From the NCBI GenBank assembly GCA_023159155.1, contig JAJNNX010000005.1, forward strand, positions 1,426,001 through 1,490,000: 64,000 nt of DNA. The letters run 5' to 3'. Both the position numbers and the translations under genes were made by a program. Below the pieces are notes generated by a model that was given only the letters and a program-made list of their open reading frames with translations, had not been told where the DNA came from and ran no database searches. Shown one piece after another: positions 36,152 through 46,178 of this stretch (its first letter is position 1; each line of letters starts with the position of its first letter). The DNA is from Ustulina deusta (lineage: Eukaryota; Ascomycota; Sordariomycetes; Xylariales; Xylariaceae).

Positions 36152-39100
36152 ATGGCTTCCTCCTCACAGCCTCAATCTCCCGCCATCCGCCATAGTTGGA
36201 CCGCGCCTGGCCACTATTTGAAGTGCCAGATCTGTCGCGACTATCGCGCCACCCAGGCTCGCAGAGCCGAGGCAGAAGCCAGCAGAACCGGACGCCTTTG
36301 GGCTATCGGAGCGGGTCAGCCGTACAGAAACCGCATCCTCAGCATCAGCCCTCGCCTGCAAAACCCTCGAATGCGCGGCCTTTATGAGCAGCAGCAACGC
36401 CGCAACGTGCTACACAACAGACACGTAACTATCCAAGTGCCTTGTCTTCTCAACCCCGTGCGCCCTAACCAGACGCTTGGTCTATCTACGGCTCGCCCCT
36501 TGGGCCTACTTCACCAAGACTCTCCTAGCAAGAAGCGTCCTTCCACTTGTACAAGCACACCTGAACCAGCTCAGTACTACGTTCCTGGCCAGTATCCTGA
36601 CGACCTCGACGAAGCTTCTGACCACCAACCTAACCATCAAGCTAGCGCAGTAAGTTTGCCCCCGGCCTCGTGCCACTCCTTGTTTCTGGGCACCTCCCTC
36701 CTGCATGATGCTAACTCACGCCTGCAGCTGGCCAATGACGAACCTGCTTAGCAAGCAGCTCCGGACTTTTGGGCACTGAACGCAGAACTCATCAGACAGG
36801 GAGCTCTAGAGAGAGAGAGAGCAGCTTTGGAGAGAGCTCAGGCCTCTACCCGTGCTGAACCTTCGCCTGCTTCCACTGTAACCAACAACTATCTATCCAT
36901 GCCCGGCTCTTGGCCCTCGTGGGTCGACGATCCAAATGGCATTCCTCCTCCAGTTATTGTACCGGCTCCTGCCCCCGCTCCTGCTCGTCTCCATGTTGAG
37001 CATGAAAACCCCGCCAATCTGCCTGGCCCTGACAGAGGCTTCTTCACATTTTTCGGAGGTTTGTCTGCCATTGTTCTTGGTGCCTTCCGAGCTGTACGTT
37101 GGGCCCCCGTTCAAGCCGCCGAACCCGAGGAACCTGCACAGCCCGCACAGCCCGCACAGCCTGCACAACCTGCACAGCCTCTACAGCCTCTACAGCCTCT
37201 ACAGCCTCTGAATGCCACAGCCATTGCGAACGCCACGGCGACACAGGCTGCCGAGGATGATAGCCCACGCATTCCCAAGCGTCCTCGATTTGGCACAGGA
37301 CCAGGACCTGCACCCTTCTCACAAGCTGGACCCAGCGGTTCTCTACGTAACATCGAAGGTGTACGAGAACCCCACAGATTCATCAACAGAAACAACATTC
37401 ACAATGTGTCATCATACAGACTCTCCAACAGAACCAACATTCCTAATGTGGTAGGACCCCTCAGACCCCCCAACAGAAACAACATTCGCAATGTGGGAGC
37501 GCCATACAGTCTCTCCAACAGAAACAATATTCGCAACGTGGGAGCACCCTACAGCCTCTCCAACAGATACAACATTCACAACGTGGGAGCACCCTACAGT
37601 CTTTCCAACAGAAACAATATTCGCAATGTGGGAGTGCAATATAGTCTCTCAAACAGAAACAACATTCACAATGTGGGAACACGCTACAGTCTCTCCGGCG
37701 GAAACAACACTCGCACTGTACCAGCACCAGTCTTCAACAGAAACCAGCCAGACCCAAACTTCAATCATGCCGGTCACTTCTCTCTTGATGCGTTGTATGA
37801 TGCATCCGACAGCGAAGATGGCGAGGATGACTATCCAGGCAGTCCTATGAACATAGACTCGCCCCAGCCCATAGTTTCGCATAAGACGGAAACTATCTTG
37901 GCAGGCCAGCCTATCAAGCCCGGACATACTCAGTCAACTCTCAAGTCGGATGAGCACACGCCCATAGCTTCAAACACGACGGAAGCTATTTTGGCGCAGC
38001 CCATCAATATCGAGTCACCATCTAAGTTGAATTCTGCAACCGCAGCTGCCCGTAGAGCGGTCAACCTGTTTCCGAAAGACGCAACGGTGTCAAAATCCCC
38101 TGTGACAGCATCCACGAAGGAAAATGCATCACCTGAGATCCCTCTCCCTGCGAATCCTCTCCCCGTATCGCCGATCATTGAGAGACTCCGTCATAAGGAT
38201 ACGGTAGTCTCGACATCCCCTGATGCCCTTTCGGCGCGAGAGGCAGAGAAGACTCGCTACGGCAGCGTCCTAGAATTCTTTCCTAACGATGTTGTACATT
38301 CCTTGCCCGGCCTCGAAGACGAAGCCCTCCCAGCTGATGCTCTTAAGGTTGAGCATTTGAAACGAGAGCTTATGGAACGCATTCGTAAAGAAGAAATCGA
38401 ATCACAAAACGCTGCTCTCACTCATCTTGGCGTCCGTCGACCCAAGTCTGCTCTCATTTGTGAGCCTTCCCCTCAGTGGGTGAACCGAGCTCTAGATGCC
38501 CCCAAAAACGGCACGTTTGACCCCAGAGCTGTGCATCCCGATGCTGTTGAGCTCAAACCGAGAGACTTCGCTAAGCTTGTCCCGCCGACGGCCTGGCTCA
38601 ATGACGACTGCGTACACTCTACTCTCTGCTGCCTTGCAGCTTATGTCAACAAGAAGGCCGGTGTTAAGTCTACAGTTGACCCTCCCAAGTGTGTTGCTGT
38701 ATCATCTCTATATTGGAACGCCTTCTGCGGCGATCATAAAAAAGTCTACCCCCGTCTATTCAGTCGCAAATGGAACATGAACCCGACGAACTTCCTTGAC
38801 ATGGACACCGTCCTTATCCCCGTCAATTCCAGCGCTCACTGGACCCTCATTGTCATTCGGCCATCTCGCAGAACGGTCTCGTATTTGGACTCATTTCACA
38901 ATCGCAACGAGACACAGCTACGCCACGCATATGAGTGGCTAAAGCTCTTCCTCGGCGACAAGTTTGTTGCTGGTGATTGGAGCACGCAGGAGTTTGGAGC
39001 ACCACGACAGACGAACGCGTGGGACTGCGGCATGTTTGTTATCACGAACGCTATGTGCTTGGCCTTGGGCCTTAGTCCGATGTGCTACAATGAGGAAAAG

Positions 39101-39181
39101 ATGCCGATCCAAAGACAAAGGATTGCAGGAATGCTTCTCAATGGTGGCTTCCACGGAGAATTCGACCTGGGGGGACTCTAG
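36152..39181 (+). CDS. Ulp1/SENP-type cysteine protease with long repeat-bearing N-terminus
   Basis: Model: exon 36152-36649, intron 36650-36751 (GTAAGT..CTTAG, 102 nt), exon 36752-39181; 975 aa. The C-terminal 200 residues are a C48 peptidase domain with the full catalytic set: His862 (SAHWTLIVI), Asp879 (SYLDSF), oxyanion Gln919 (PRQTNAWDCG) and nucleophile Cys925. Upstream lie WLNDDCVHS and a PRDF-type entry motif. Family members process SUMO or remove it from nuclear proteins; some act on other ubiquitin-like modifiers. The N-terminal 600 residues are low-complexity: a hydrophobic segment near 265-285, AQP/LQP repeats, the basic patch PKRPR (possible nuclear signal) and about eight copies of a 15-residue Asn-rich repeat. 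The intron acceptor TAG is itself the only in-frame stop in the intron, so unspliced RNA gives a short product. The protein differs from yeast Ulp1 outside the protease domain. Confidence 0.88.
37130..37209 (+). repeat. AQP/LQP tripeptide repeat within the Ulp1-like gene
   Basis: Nine-base units CCTGCACAG/CCCGCACAG, then CCTCTACAG, repeat about eight times and code (Q-P-A) and (Q-P-L) tripeptides. Such coding microsatellites change length easily. Confidence 0.9.
37385..37734 (+). repeat. 45-nt coding tandem repeat (15-aa Asn-rich units, about 8 copies)
   Basis: Consensus protein unit NRNNI(R/H)NVGAPYSLS. The central copies are almost identical at DNA level and the outer ones diverged (NRTNIPNVVGPLRPP first side, GGNNTRTVPAP at the end). 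This suggests recent slippage or unequal exchange in the middle. It lies between the basic patch and the acidic stretch of the protein. Confidence 0.92.
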
Positions 39182-39719
39182 TGGTTTTTTTGGTTTGTTT
39201 TTAAGGACGGAGGGAGGGTGAGAGGGAGGAGGGAGGGGGGGGGGGGGGGGGGGGCCTACCACCAATATCGATAAGGGACTATAGGGCAGCTGAGGGGCGG
39301 CGGGGGGTCGGGCTGTTAGGTATCGTGACAAGGGCTTGTTATTATTATATTGTGAGAGAGGGCCCGGTTGAATAAGAGACAAAAAACAAAAAAAAAAACA
39401 AAAAAAAAAGTTGTCATATTTATTACTATAGTATAACTATAGTATAAATACCCGTTAAACCAAGGGCTTGTCTTTCGAATAATTGTGAATGTAGTTATTG
39501 CGTGCTTATGATAACTCAGAACCAAGCCTAATACCCCCCATCTCTTGCAATCAAGGCGGGATACCGTCGGCTCAACAAATGAACGAGCATAGAGACAGAC
39601 AACTGTAGAGTGAACCTCGAAAGGAGTGGCGAGAGACCAGTTTTTTGAGCACGATGGATAGATGAGACTTAATTTATCTAGGTGAATCATGCCACTTCTT
39701 ACGCTATTTACGGGCTCAC
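39182..39719. other. 3' region of the Ulp1-like gene with homopolymer tracts
   Basis: It holds a purine-rich run with GGGAGGG blocks that ends in 20 consecutive G (39235-39254), then A-rich tracts with single C interruptions around 39380-39410. No gene was found. Confidence 0.7.
39208..39254 (+). repeat. G-rich tract with G-quadruplex potential
   Basis: Several GGG blocks separated by one to three bases are followed by an uninterrupted run of 20 G. It lies on the coding strand just after the stop codon of the Ulp1-like gene, so it would be in its 3' UTR. Confidence 0.8.
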
Positions 39720-40262
39720 CTACAAGTCAACCCATTCAAGAGACTTCTCCCATAGCTTGCTCGCCTTCTCAACATCGTAGGCATGGACGCGATGCGAGCT
39801 ATCCCGTCTCTCAATCTCGCTGGCAGTCCATAGACTGGCTGTTTTGCTCTGGGAATAAGCCGTCATCGGGCCGTAGTTGTTCTGAAGATTGACGTTGTCG
39901 AAATTAACCTTCCAAACCCATGTCTCGCCGAGGACAGGGACCCGGCGGCGCAAGCCCGGATGCTAGCCCGGGACTCGAGGTCAAGCTCCAAGAGCTGCAC
40001 ACGCTTGCTAGCGACCATTTCGCCGAGGGCAGGTTTCGCCTTGTCGAGATTTCGAGCTGTCAAGTATAGCGTGGCCACAGCAAGATAGAGTGCCCGAGCT
40101 GTTTCCGTGCCGATACCCGAGGAACAGCCAGTAACGAGCATGGTCTTACCAGCGAGCTTTCCTGCTAGCTCCTCGTCTTCGATGATTTGTATTGCCGTTG
40201 GGCGAGTGTCACCAGGCCCGTTCGGCGACTGATGCAGGGAGACGCAGCGGGAAGGAAGTCAT
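39720..40262 (-). pseudogene. Broken short-chain dehydrogenase/reductase (retinol-dehydrogenase-like)
   Basis: Read on the minus strand from an ATG at 40262. An early frameshift (near 40240) leads into a frame with RPTAIQIIEDEELAGKLAGK and the Rossmann motif TGCSSGIG. This continues to LDLESRASIRAC, where the frame is lost. A second frame resumes with FDNVNLQNNYG, the catalytic-type YSQSK and TASEIERR, and then jumps to a tail-like EKASKLWEKSLEW before the stop. Compared with a normal SDR of about 330 residues, the NNAG strand, the catalytic Ser region and the segment after the YxxxK helix are missing. At least two deletions and two frame changes are visible. I see no splice sites that would repair it. 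It lies next to a HET gene in a turnover-prone region. Not expected to be active. Confidence 0.8.
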
Positions 40263-40890
40263 GTCTTACGTTCAAACTTCGACTTTTGAGCGAAGCAAAA
40301 GAAAGCTGGTGTGCTAGGGGTAATAAGATTTGCACTTGGGTACATAGTCCGGAGACTGACACCGAGAAGTATTTTTTTTACCTAACGGTGGTGGTAAACT
40401 CTGAGTCAAGTCCGCTCGCAAGCCTTCAGGGCTTAAATTCTCGACAAGGAGCTACAAGGACTGGTGGTAATTGATATCGCTCATTTACGACAGTGATATT
40501 CATGCAGGAGACGGTCTCGAGCAACGCATAACCCCGGACGTCAGCTAAGAGCGTGACAGGATTCACCTGCAATGACCCATGGCAACGCAAACAGACGGAT
40601 CGTAACGGACTTGGTAATCATTCCTAGGCTTTAAACGCCGAAGAGTCTCGTGTTCAAACGAGCCTTCGGTATACTGCATGGCGAGCCAAATAGCAGCTTT
40701 TAAGGAGGAGAGGGTGTGAAGCGAGCTGTAGCGCCATCACGTCCACACTTAGCCGTAGCCGAGCTAATGCCTTAGTACCTAGTGTTCAATATTGGGAGCT
40801 ATCTTCTCATTCTCATCTTCAAAATCCTGCTCGTCCATCGTAATTCGCACTAAACGCCGTATGTGCCCCCAAAACCGAACGTGGGCAAAT
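40263..40890. other. Intergenic stretch with a hairpin
   Basis: About 630 bases. It contains the imperfect hairpin CCGAAG..CTCGT-GTTCAA-ACGAG..CTTCGG at 40638-40669. Its loop resembles a tRNA T-loop but no tRNA surrounds it. No gene was found. Confidence 0.55.
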
Positions 40891-42204
40891 TTAGTCAAGA
40901 TATCCAGTTGCCGGCTGGAATATGATAGCTTCTTTTGTCACTTCCGATGATCTCGGATTAGCGCCTATATCGCCTGCGCCAAATTCACAACAGCGGATCC
41001 TTTTGTATCCCGCCAACACCGGACGCAGATAGATCCTCACAGGCATCGGCCTTCCCGCTTGATTGCGTATCCAACAATTTAATGTGTATTCGAAGTCTTT
41101 TTTTCCTCGTTTTACGGACGAATCGTTGACTATCGGTACGGCGATACATATCCCTACCAAAACCAGAACCCCCAAACCAAGAAGGAGGCTTTCCCATGCC
41201 CTGGTGCCCACAACGGGAATGGGCGCAACTATGCCGCCCTGTGTCATTTCGAAGGCTTTGAGCGGCCTTCCGATTTCTGGAGGGTGCTCCGTTATCACAT
41301 GGACGGAATCCTTAAACCAGTCGGGAGATGGGGCCAGGAGACCCCATTCATCGGCTTCCCAGGCGATGTCTTGCGCCGCCCCACAGGTGAACTTGGCCCA
41401 GGCATCGCGCTCAGGCATCCTCCAGGCAAACAGCGATTCATCTTTGGACGTGGACAGCAGTGTTTGCTGCAGGCGCATGAAAGCGCGCATTCCCTCGCCG
41501 TACTGAGTCGTCATATTGATGTTGAAAATACCCAGCATGCTATATGCGATATCCTCGACGCGCGTAGTCGTTCGCCCGGCCATCCAGCTCATCTTGGCAG
41601 CGATGCAAGCCGTCCCAAAGTGTTTCTCGCCCGTCAGGTAATGCGAGTCAATACCAGTAGTGCGCTCGAGAAGTCGTGCCAGCGTCATCCTAGTGCCGAT
41701 AAAGTTCCAGTCCTTATCGTAGAACCGCATGTCCTGCGGCGCGAGGAGCTCCTGGAGCGTCCATCCGCGCGAAAACCAAATGGATGGCCCGTCTCTCTCC
41801 ACGCTGTCGAGGCGTTCGGGGCCTGGCGCATCGACGCGGGGTTCATCCTTCTGCACGTCGCTCAGGTACGTAATACATACTTTAGCATCGCGGTACCACT
41901 TGAACATGGAGTTTATGGACTCGGTTTGCTCAACAGCGTTAGCCCGGTCAATACAACATGAATCAATCCATATCCACCTGATGCCAAGATCGCGAGCGGT
42001 TTGCGCCGCGCCACGGATCTTGTCAACCTGAGGTGTGCGAGCTGGTGCCTTGCCAGAGCGGAGTCCCGCAGTCTCATCCTTCAGTTGATCGAAAGTAATT
42101 TCCTGGCCGACCCAACGGTGGGAGAGGACGGCGTATCCTTCCTGTCTAAATATTGGCTGCAGGTCAGATCGCAGCTCATACGTTGTCGTGTCGAGGAGAT
42201 GCAT
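40891..42204 (-). CDS. HET-domain protein (HET-E-like) with C-terminal membrane segment
   Basis: Single exon, 437 aa. It begins MHLLDTTTYEL with the HET domain almost at the N-terminus (about 20-150): YAVLSHRWVG, IRWIWIDSCCIDR, SINSMFKWYRDAKVCITYLSD. Then come FSRGWTLQELLAP and the family's downstream block with RVEDIAYSMLGIFNINM, YGEGMRAFMRLQQTLL and DESLFAW. This is the layout of the fungal HET-E-1/vegetative-incompatibility group. No NACHT or WD40 part follows. Instead a hydrophobic segment at about 340-359 lies in the C-terminal region and is followed by a basic KRGKK and a 70-residue beta-rich tail. A membrane-targeted cell-death effector is a reasonable inference. The start is the only ATG ahead of the domain, and 36 bases upstream is ordinary promoter sequence. 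Confidence 0.9.
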   Translation of the reverse strand: MHLLDTTTYELRSDLQPIFRQEGYAVLSHRWVGQEITFDQLKDETAGLRSGKAPARTPQVDKIRGAAQTARDLGIRWIWIDSCCIDRANAVEQTESINSMFKWYRDAKVCITYLSDVQKDEPRVDAPGPERLDSVERDGPSIWFSRGWTLQELLAPQDMRFYDKDWNFIGTRMTLARLLERTTGIDSHYLTGEKHFGTACIAAKMSWMAGRTTTRVEDIAYSMLGIFNINMTTQYGEGMRAFMRLQQTLLSTSKDESLFAWRMPERDAWAKFTCGAAQDIAWEADEWGLLAPSPDWFKDSVHVITEHPPEIGRPLKAFEMTQGGIVAPIPVVGTRAWESLLLGLGVLVLVGICIAVPIVNDSSVKRGKKDFEYTLNCWIRNQAGRPMPVRIYLRPVLAGYKRIRCCEFGAGDIGANPRSSEVTKEAIIFQPATGYLD

Positions 42205-43270
42205 GTCGCCAAAACCGGGAGCAAAGACACATGTATGTAATTAATGTTTAGATGTACGAATATTGTTCGTCAGCCAAAAGCTGAAACTATCCACGGCCTT
42301 TTAAGGCGTCTGACATGATACATCATGGGTGCAAGGGTGGACTAATTCACTCCTGAGTTTCGCTCGGGAGGGTAGCCCCACCCATGTTGGCCGCGCATGT
42401 GGGCTGGGTTGGCACCCACTTAATTTAATTGCTAGTATCCGGAATTCGGAATTATCGCGATCTTTTCTGGTGCTGTAAAGGTGGCTAAGGTAACCTATAC
42501 GATTTATACACTGGGCTTTGTTGATATCAATTCTTCGTCTCCGAATAACCGACCCGAACTGACGCTAAAAGGGGCTAATAGCGGACGCTAAGCCCTGCGA
42601 TCCGATGCCAAGCCACGTGGACAGGATGTACGCGTGCTGCGAACATGATTTGTTCAAAGAAAGCTCGCTTCTATCAGTGGCATATATGTCCGATACATGC
42701 TATACCGGGCAGGAGCATGGTTTACGAGAGTTCGATAGAAGTGCACCTTTCCACGTATTTTGCTTACAGGCGTCCTCGCAGAACCAGGCGGAGACATACT
42801 GGAACGGCTAGCATGAGCCAATGAAGCATCCAGTCGTTGGTATTGATGCCCATATGGCTTGCCTGTTTTGAGGGATCTGAAGGCCTAGTTTCTCGTGCTG
42901 ACAAAAGTACGTCCGACTTTGTGCACACGATAATTACCAAAGAGTCGCCGCAGAACTATCCAAGATAGAGGCTTCCTGCAGTGAATCACCGCAATTTTGA
43001 CAATTTGACAAATATTTCAACGATAGACTGCAGAGCCGCTTCTAGATAGCCCGAACCTGTCATAATATTGTTCTTAAAGTGATACGTTAATTATATGAAA
43101 ATACGGAATAAAAATAGTTAGCCCTTAAAGGAGATTTGAGACCTAAGTCCGCTAGGCATGATTCCTCCCGAGCTTGATAAGTTCGTCGGTCTGGTCATCG
43201 GATAGGTGCGGGCTCATACGAATCTCTGCTGGGGGAAGTCGATTTGTACCATGTGTTGTGCTGAAATTCG
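42205..43270. other. Intergenic stretch, about 1.1 kb
   Basis: Upstream region of the HET gene and the start of the degenerate zone. No gene, repeat or RNA was recognised. Confidence 0.55.
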
Positions 43271-43792
43271 GTGCCGGGCAGGAGGTTGGGCTTAAGGTTG
43301 TCGGTAAGCCAAGCCACAACTTCGCATACCCCTGTTTTGTCAACCCCATTGATCTCTCCCGGGAAGCGAAGGGACAGAAAGATCGAGGAAAAATACCGCC
43401 GTGACTCGGCCGACGCCCTCAAGGCAGCTCTCGGAGATCCTTACACGAAGGACAAAATCCTCGCTGACGTCCCCATTCGCACTTGGGCTATGGAGATGAT
43501 GCGACACTGTCGTGATTTCGGTTTCACCACCGAGGGCCAGTTCATGGGACACATCTGGAACCAATTGTACCCCGACCTGCAAGAACTGTGCACCAAACCA
43601 AACAACCAGACCCGCAACCTTCGCGTGCAAATCCAATCATGTGTGATGCCGGTCGTTGTTCTGACCGATCATCGAGCCACCCGAGGGATCGTTACCCAGA
43701 CTAGTCTGCGCTTTGTAGATGTCGCCAAGTTAAACATGAAGCTCGTTACAGCATCTACATATCTGTCTCAGTTTCAGCTGTCTAAGACGTAA
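43271..43792 (+). pseudogene. Possible retroelement gag-like remnant
   Basis: An open frame of 173 codons that starts with GTG rather than ATG. The part from about 43375 to 43640 is GC-rich and codon-like compared with its surroundings. Its translation has a charged helix, DVPIRTWAMEMMRHC, and FMGHIWNQLYPDLQELCTKPNNQT, which recalls the helical core of Ty3-type gag proteins of fungi (pattern PIRT..I..HC..G..TE......W..L.P.L......P). No zinc knuckle, protease, reverse transcriptase or LTR is visible nearby. The identification is tentative. It could also be a fragment of an unrelated gene. Confidence 0.3.
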
Positions 43793-43901
43793 GAGATGCA
43801 AGAACACAGACACAGTATGCAGATAGTATAAACACTGTCTATGGAGGACGTCTATACCTGTACCTATACATCCCGTCTATAGAGACACTCTAAGAATACC
43901 C

Positions 43902-44743
43902 TACTCAGCCCAAACGGTGGTAGATGCAGAGACTTGTTTCTATAGCGTCTGTCCCGCTGGCTATACTGAAGCCTCGACCCTGTTGAACTCGCGCTCTGAT
44001 GGGCTCGAGACTGGTCTCGACGTTCTGTGCTACCCAACGGAAGTAGTCAAATGGCTGTCGCTATTGAGAATATAGCTCGACCCGAATTCCCCCCTACGGT
44101 CAGTACAATTTCAATGTCGACGATTATTTCACCGGCGGCTATAAGGAGTTCACTACAGAGCGCGATGGAGTAACGTACGACACCGGATACCTTCTACCGG
44201 AGTGCACGACGTCGTATATGGGAACTCTCGGGCAAGGAAATCGCTGTGCGGACACAATTTGACACTTATAGGTGGGAAAAGCGGCAGAGCATGGGAATAT
44301 CTGTACGGTACCATGTCTGCGGAGGCGCAGTTCCATAGTCATACCGTTTTCCATGGCACCCAAACGTGCCACCAGGACCGCCATGGTTGGCAGCCCCCGT
44401 TCACTGCGATAGACACGGTTCCCATCACGGCAATTCTCGTTGAGGGACCAACTACGACCGCTCCAACATCAAGCGAAGGCGAGGTTGGAACTCCTCCCCT
44501 GTTGAAGAGACTTCTCTGATCAAAGAACCCTCCTCTGTTGAAGCAAGTTCTCTGGTTGAGGAGTCTTCCTCTATTGAAGAGACTGGCGAGCCCTCCACAC
44601 CGCCTGCGAGTGCACAAGCTAGCTCCATTCCAACTAGGGAGGACTCGCCGCCCATTACTTCGTCGATTGAGCCGACATCCACGCCGACACCTACACCCAG
44701 TGAAAGCAACGGGAATAACACCTTTTCATCAACAAGGAGGTAG
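43902..44743 (+). pseudogene. Decayed secreted Cys/Ser/Thr-rich protein gene
   Basis: Pieces of one protein type appear in successive frames. First TCFYSVCPAGYTEAST..LCYPTE, which resembles the C-x3-CPxGYT...CCP block of many fungal secreted or GPI/transmembrane proteins. Then, in another frame after a stop, YGQYNFNVDDYFTGG..PECTTSYMGT. Finally a Ser/Glu/Thr-rich stalk (KEPSSVEASSLVEESSS.., then PTSTPTPTPSESNGNNT) that ends at TAG 44743. The transmembrane segment usual after such a stalk is missing. Stops and frameshifts separate all three pieces, and I found no splice sites that restore one frame. No start codon or signal peptide is left upstream. Confidence 0.6.
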
Positions 44744-46178
44744 GCGAGCTAGAGTGCTAGGCATCACCCGTAGCACCCACAAAGCCACCCAATCCGAGGT
44801 TTACGAGGCGACCTAGCTCAGTAGATCCATCTGTTCGTATGTCTGTGTCTGTCTCCTCAACATCCTGCAGGATTCTATCGATGTACCCCCCTGCGGCGGA
44901 GAGGTGAAGGACGTGAGCAATAGCACGATAGATGGCCAAGAGCCGCGGGGAAGGGGCTCTATTGTCCTAGTAGGCGTGAGCTACAGCGTACGAGTAACAA
45001 AGAAGCCATCTTGCAGTATATTGGTCGCCACAAAATGGTTGATCTTATATAGGTGTGTGCTTGTTCCGTAGAGGTAAAATAAATCTGGAAGTCGCCAAAA
45101 AAAAAACCTCATGGAGATCAGCTGTAAGAGCGAGGGCGTTACGTGGCTAGTCGATACTTATTCTACCATCTGTGATTTGCCAAGTTACTCTACATGGCCT
45201 GCTATATATGAATAATTTCAAAAAACGCGAAAATCAAAAACAAATATTCCAGCGATTGACCAGTAAACCGAGCCATAATTGAGTTCGTATTTCTAGTTTA
45301 AACCTTTTGTATCGAAGAGTCGTGCGCTACCCGTCGATCTGTGCCCCCAGTAGCGTTAGTCGTCTTAACGAGCGTCGACGAGTGTCAACGAGGCATACCC
45401 CGGCGTCAATTTTCTTTTGCGTTGGTTTCTATTTTCGATGATCGGAGAGTCCGGCAGGGGTGAAAACCTGATGTTCAAGGCCACACTCCATCTGGAGGTG
45501 GGTGGGAGCCTCTCTATTTGTAGACATATTGGACCCTCCGGGTCCCCTATAAGGTGCACTATACAGTCCACCAAGGTGTCCACTAGGGTCCCCATTGAGC
45601 CACTATAAGGTTTGGCTGACTAAGCTCATGCTTACAGGCAGCTCATTCACTACGCTCTCCGATAGCTTCATCGTTATGTCACGAGGTAGGCGAATAAACA
45701 TCCCCATGAGGGCATTATTCCCTATCATCTGATCATCTAAGCTCATTATGTTCTAACTGTTTTCAACATGCCTAAAATGAAGAGACGGCTGAGGGGCCTA
45801 GACCGTTCCATTTTATCGTACCTGGTGAGAGCCATCCAAACATTATCCAAGTATAACGTAGCGTGGCTAAGACGGAATCACACCGTGGATTCTTTTATTG
45901 ATCGTTACTCTCCTTGAACGAACATATCGTCACACGCAGCCAGTGATTCAGGCGAAGTTGAAATGTAAGACGTCGTGATGACCCAGTAAGCTAGAGTACC
46001 TCTACGTCGAAACCGGAGACTCTTTACTTTTGCTTCCTCCCTCCTCCCTCGCTACACAGAGCTTCCTTCGATAAATATCTGCCTTTTCCCTAGGTCCAAT
46101 GGCAGAATTATTCCATCGAACTACAAGAACATCACTCGATTTACCCAGACGAACGTAACCCACCAAGCCCCAAGCAAC
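44744..46178. other. Intergenic stretch, about 1.4 kb
   Basis: No supported gene. The short frame at 45417-45608 and its antisense partner are not recognisable. The last 150 bases (46020-46178) are pyrimidine-rich and then A-rich, typical of a leader for the small secreted protein gene. Confidence 0.55.

Noticed and set aside
37044..37727. Long minus-strand frames opposite the Ulp1-like repeats
   Set aside because: Shadows of the repetitive coding sequence on the plus strand.
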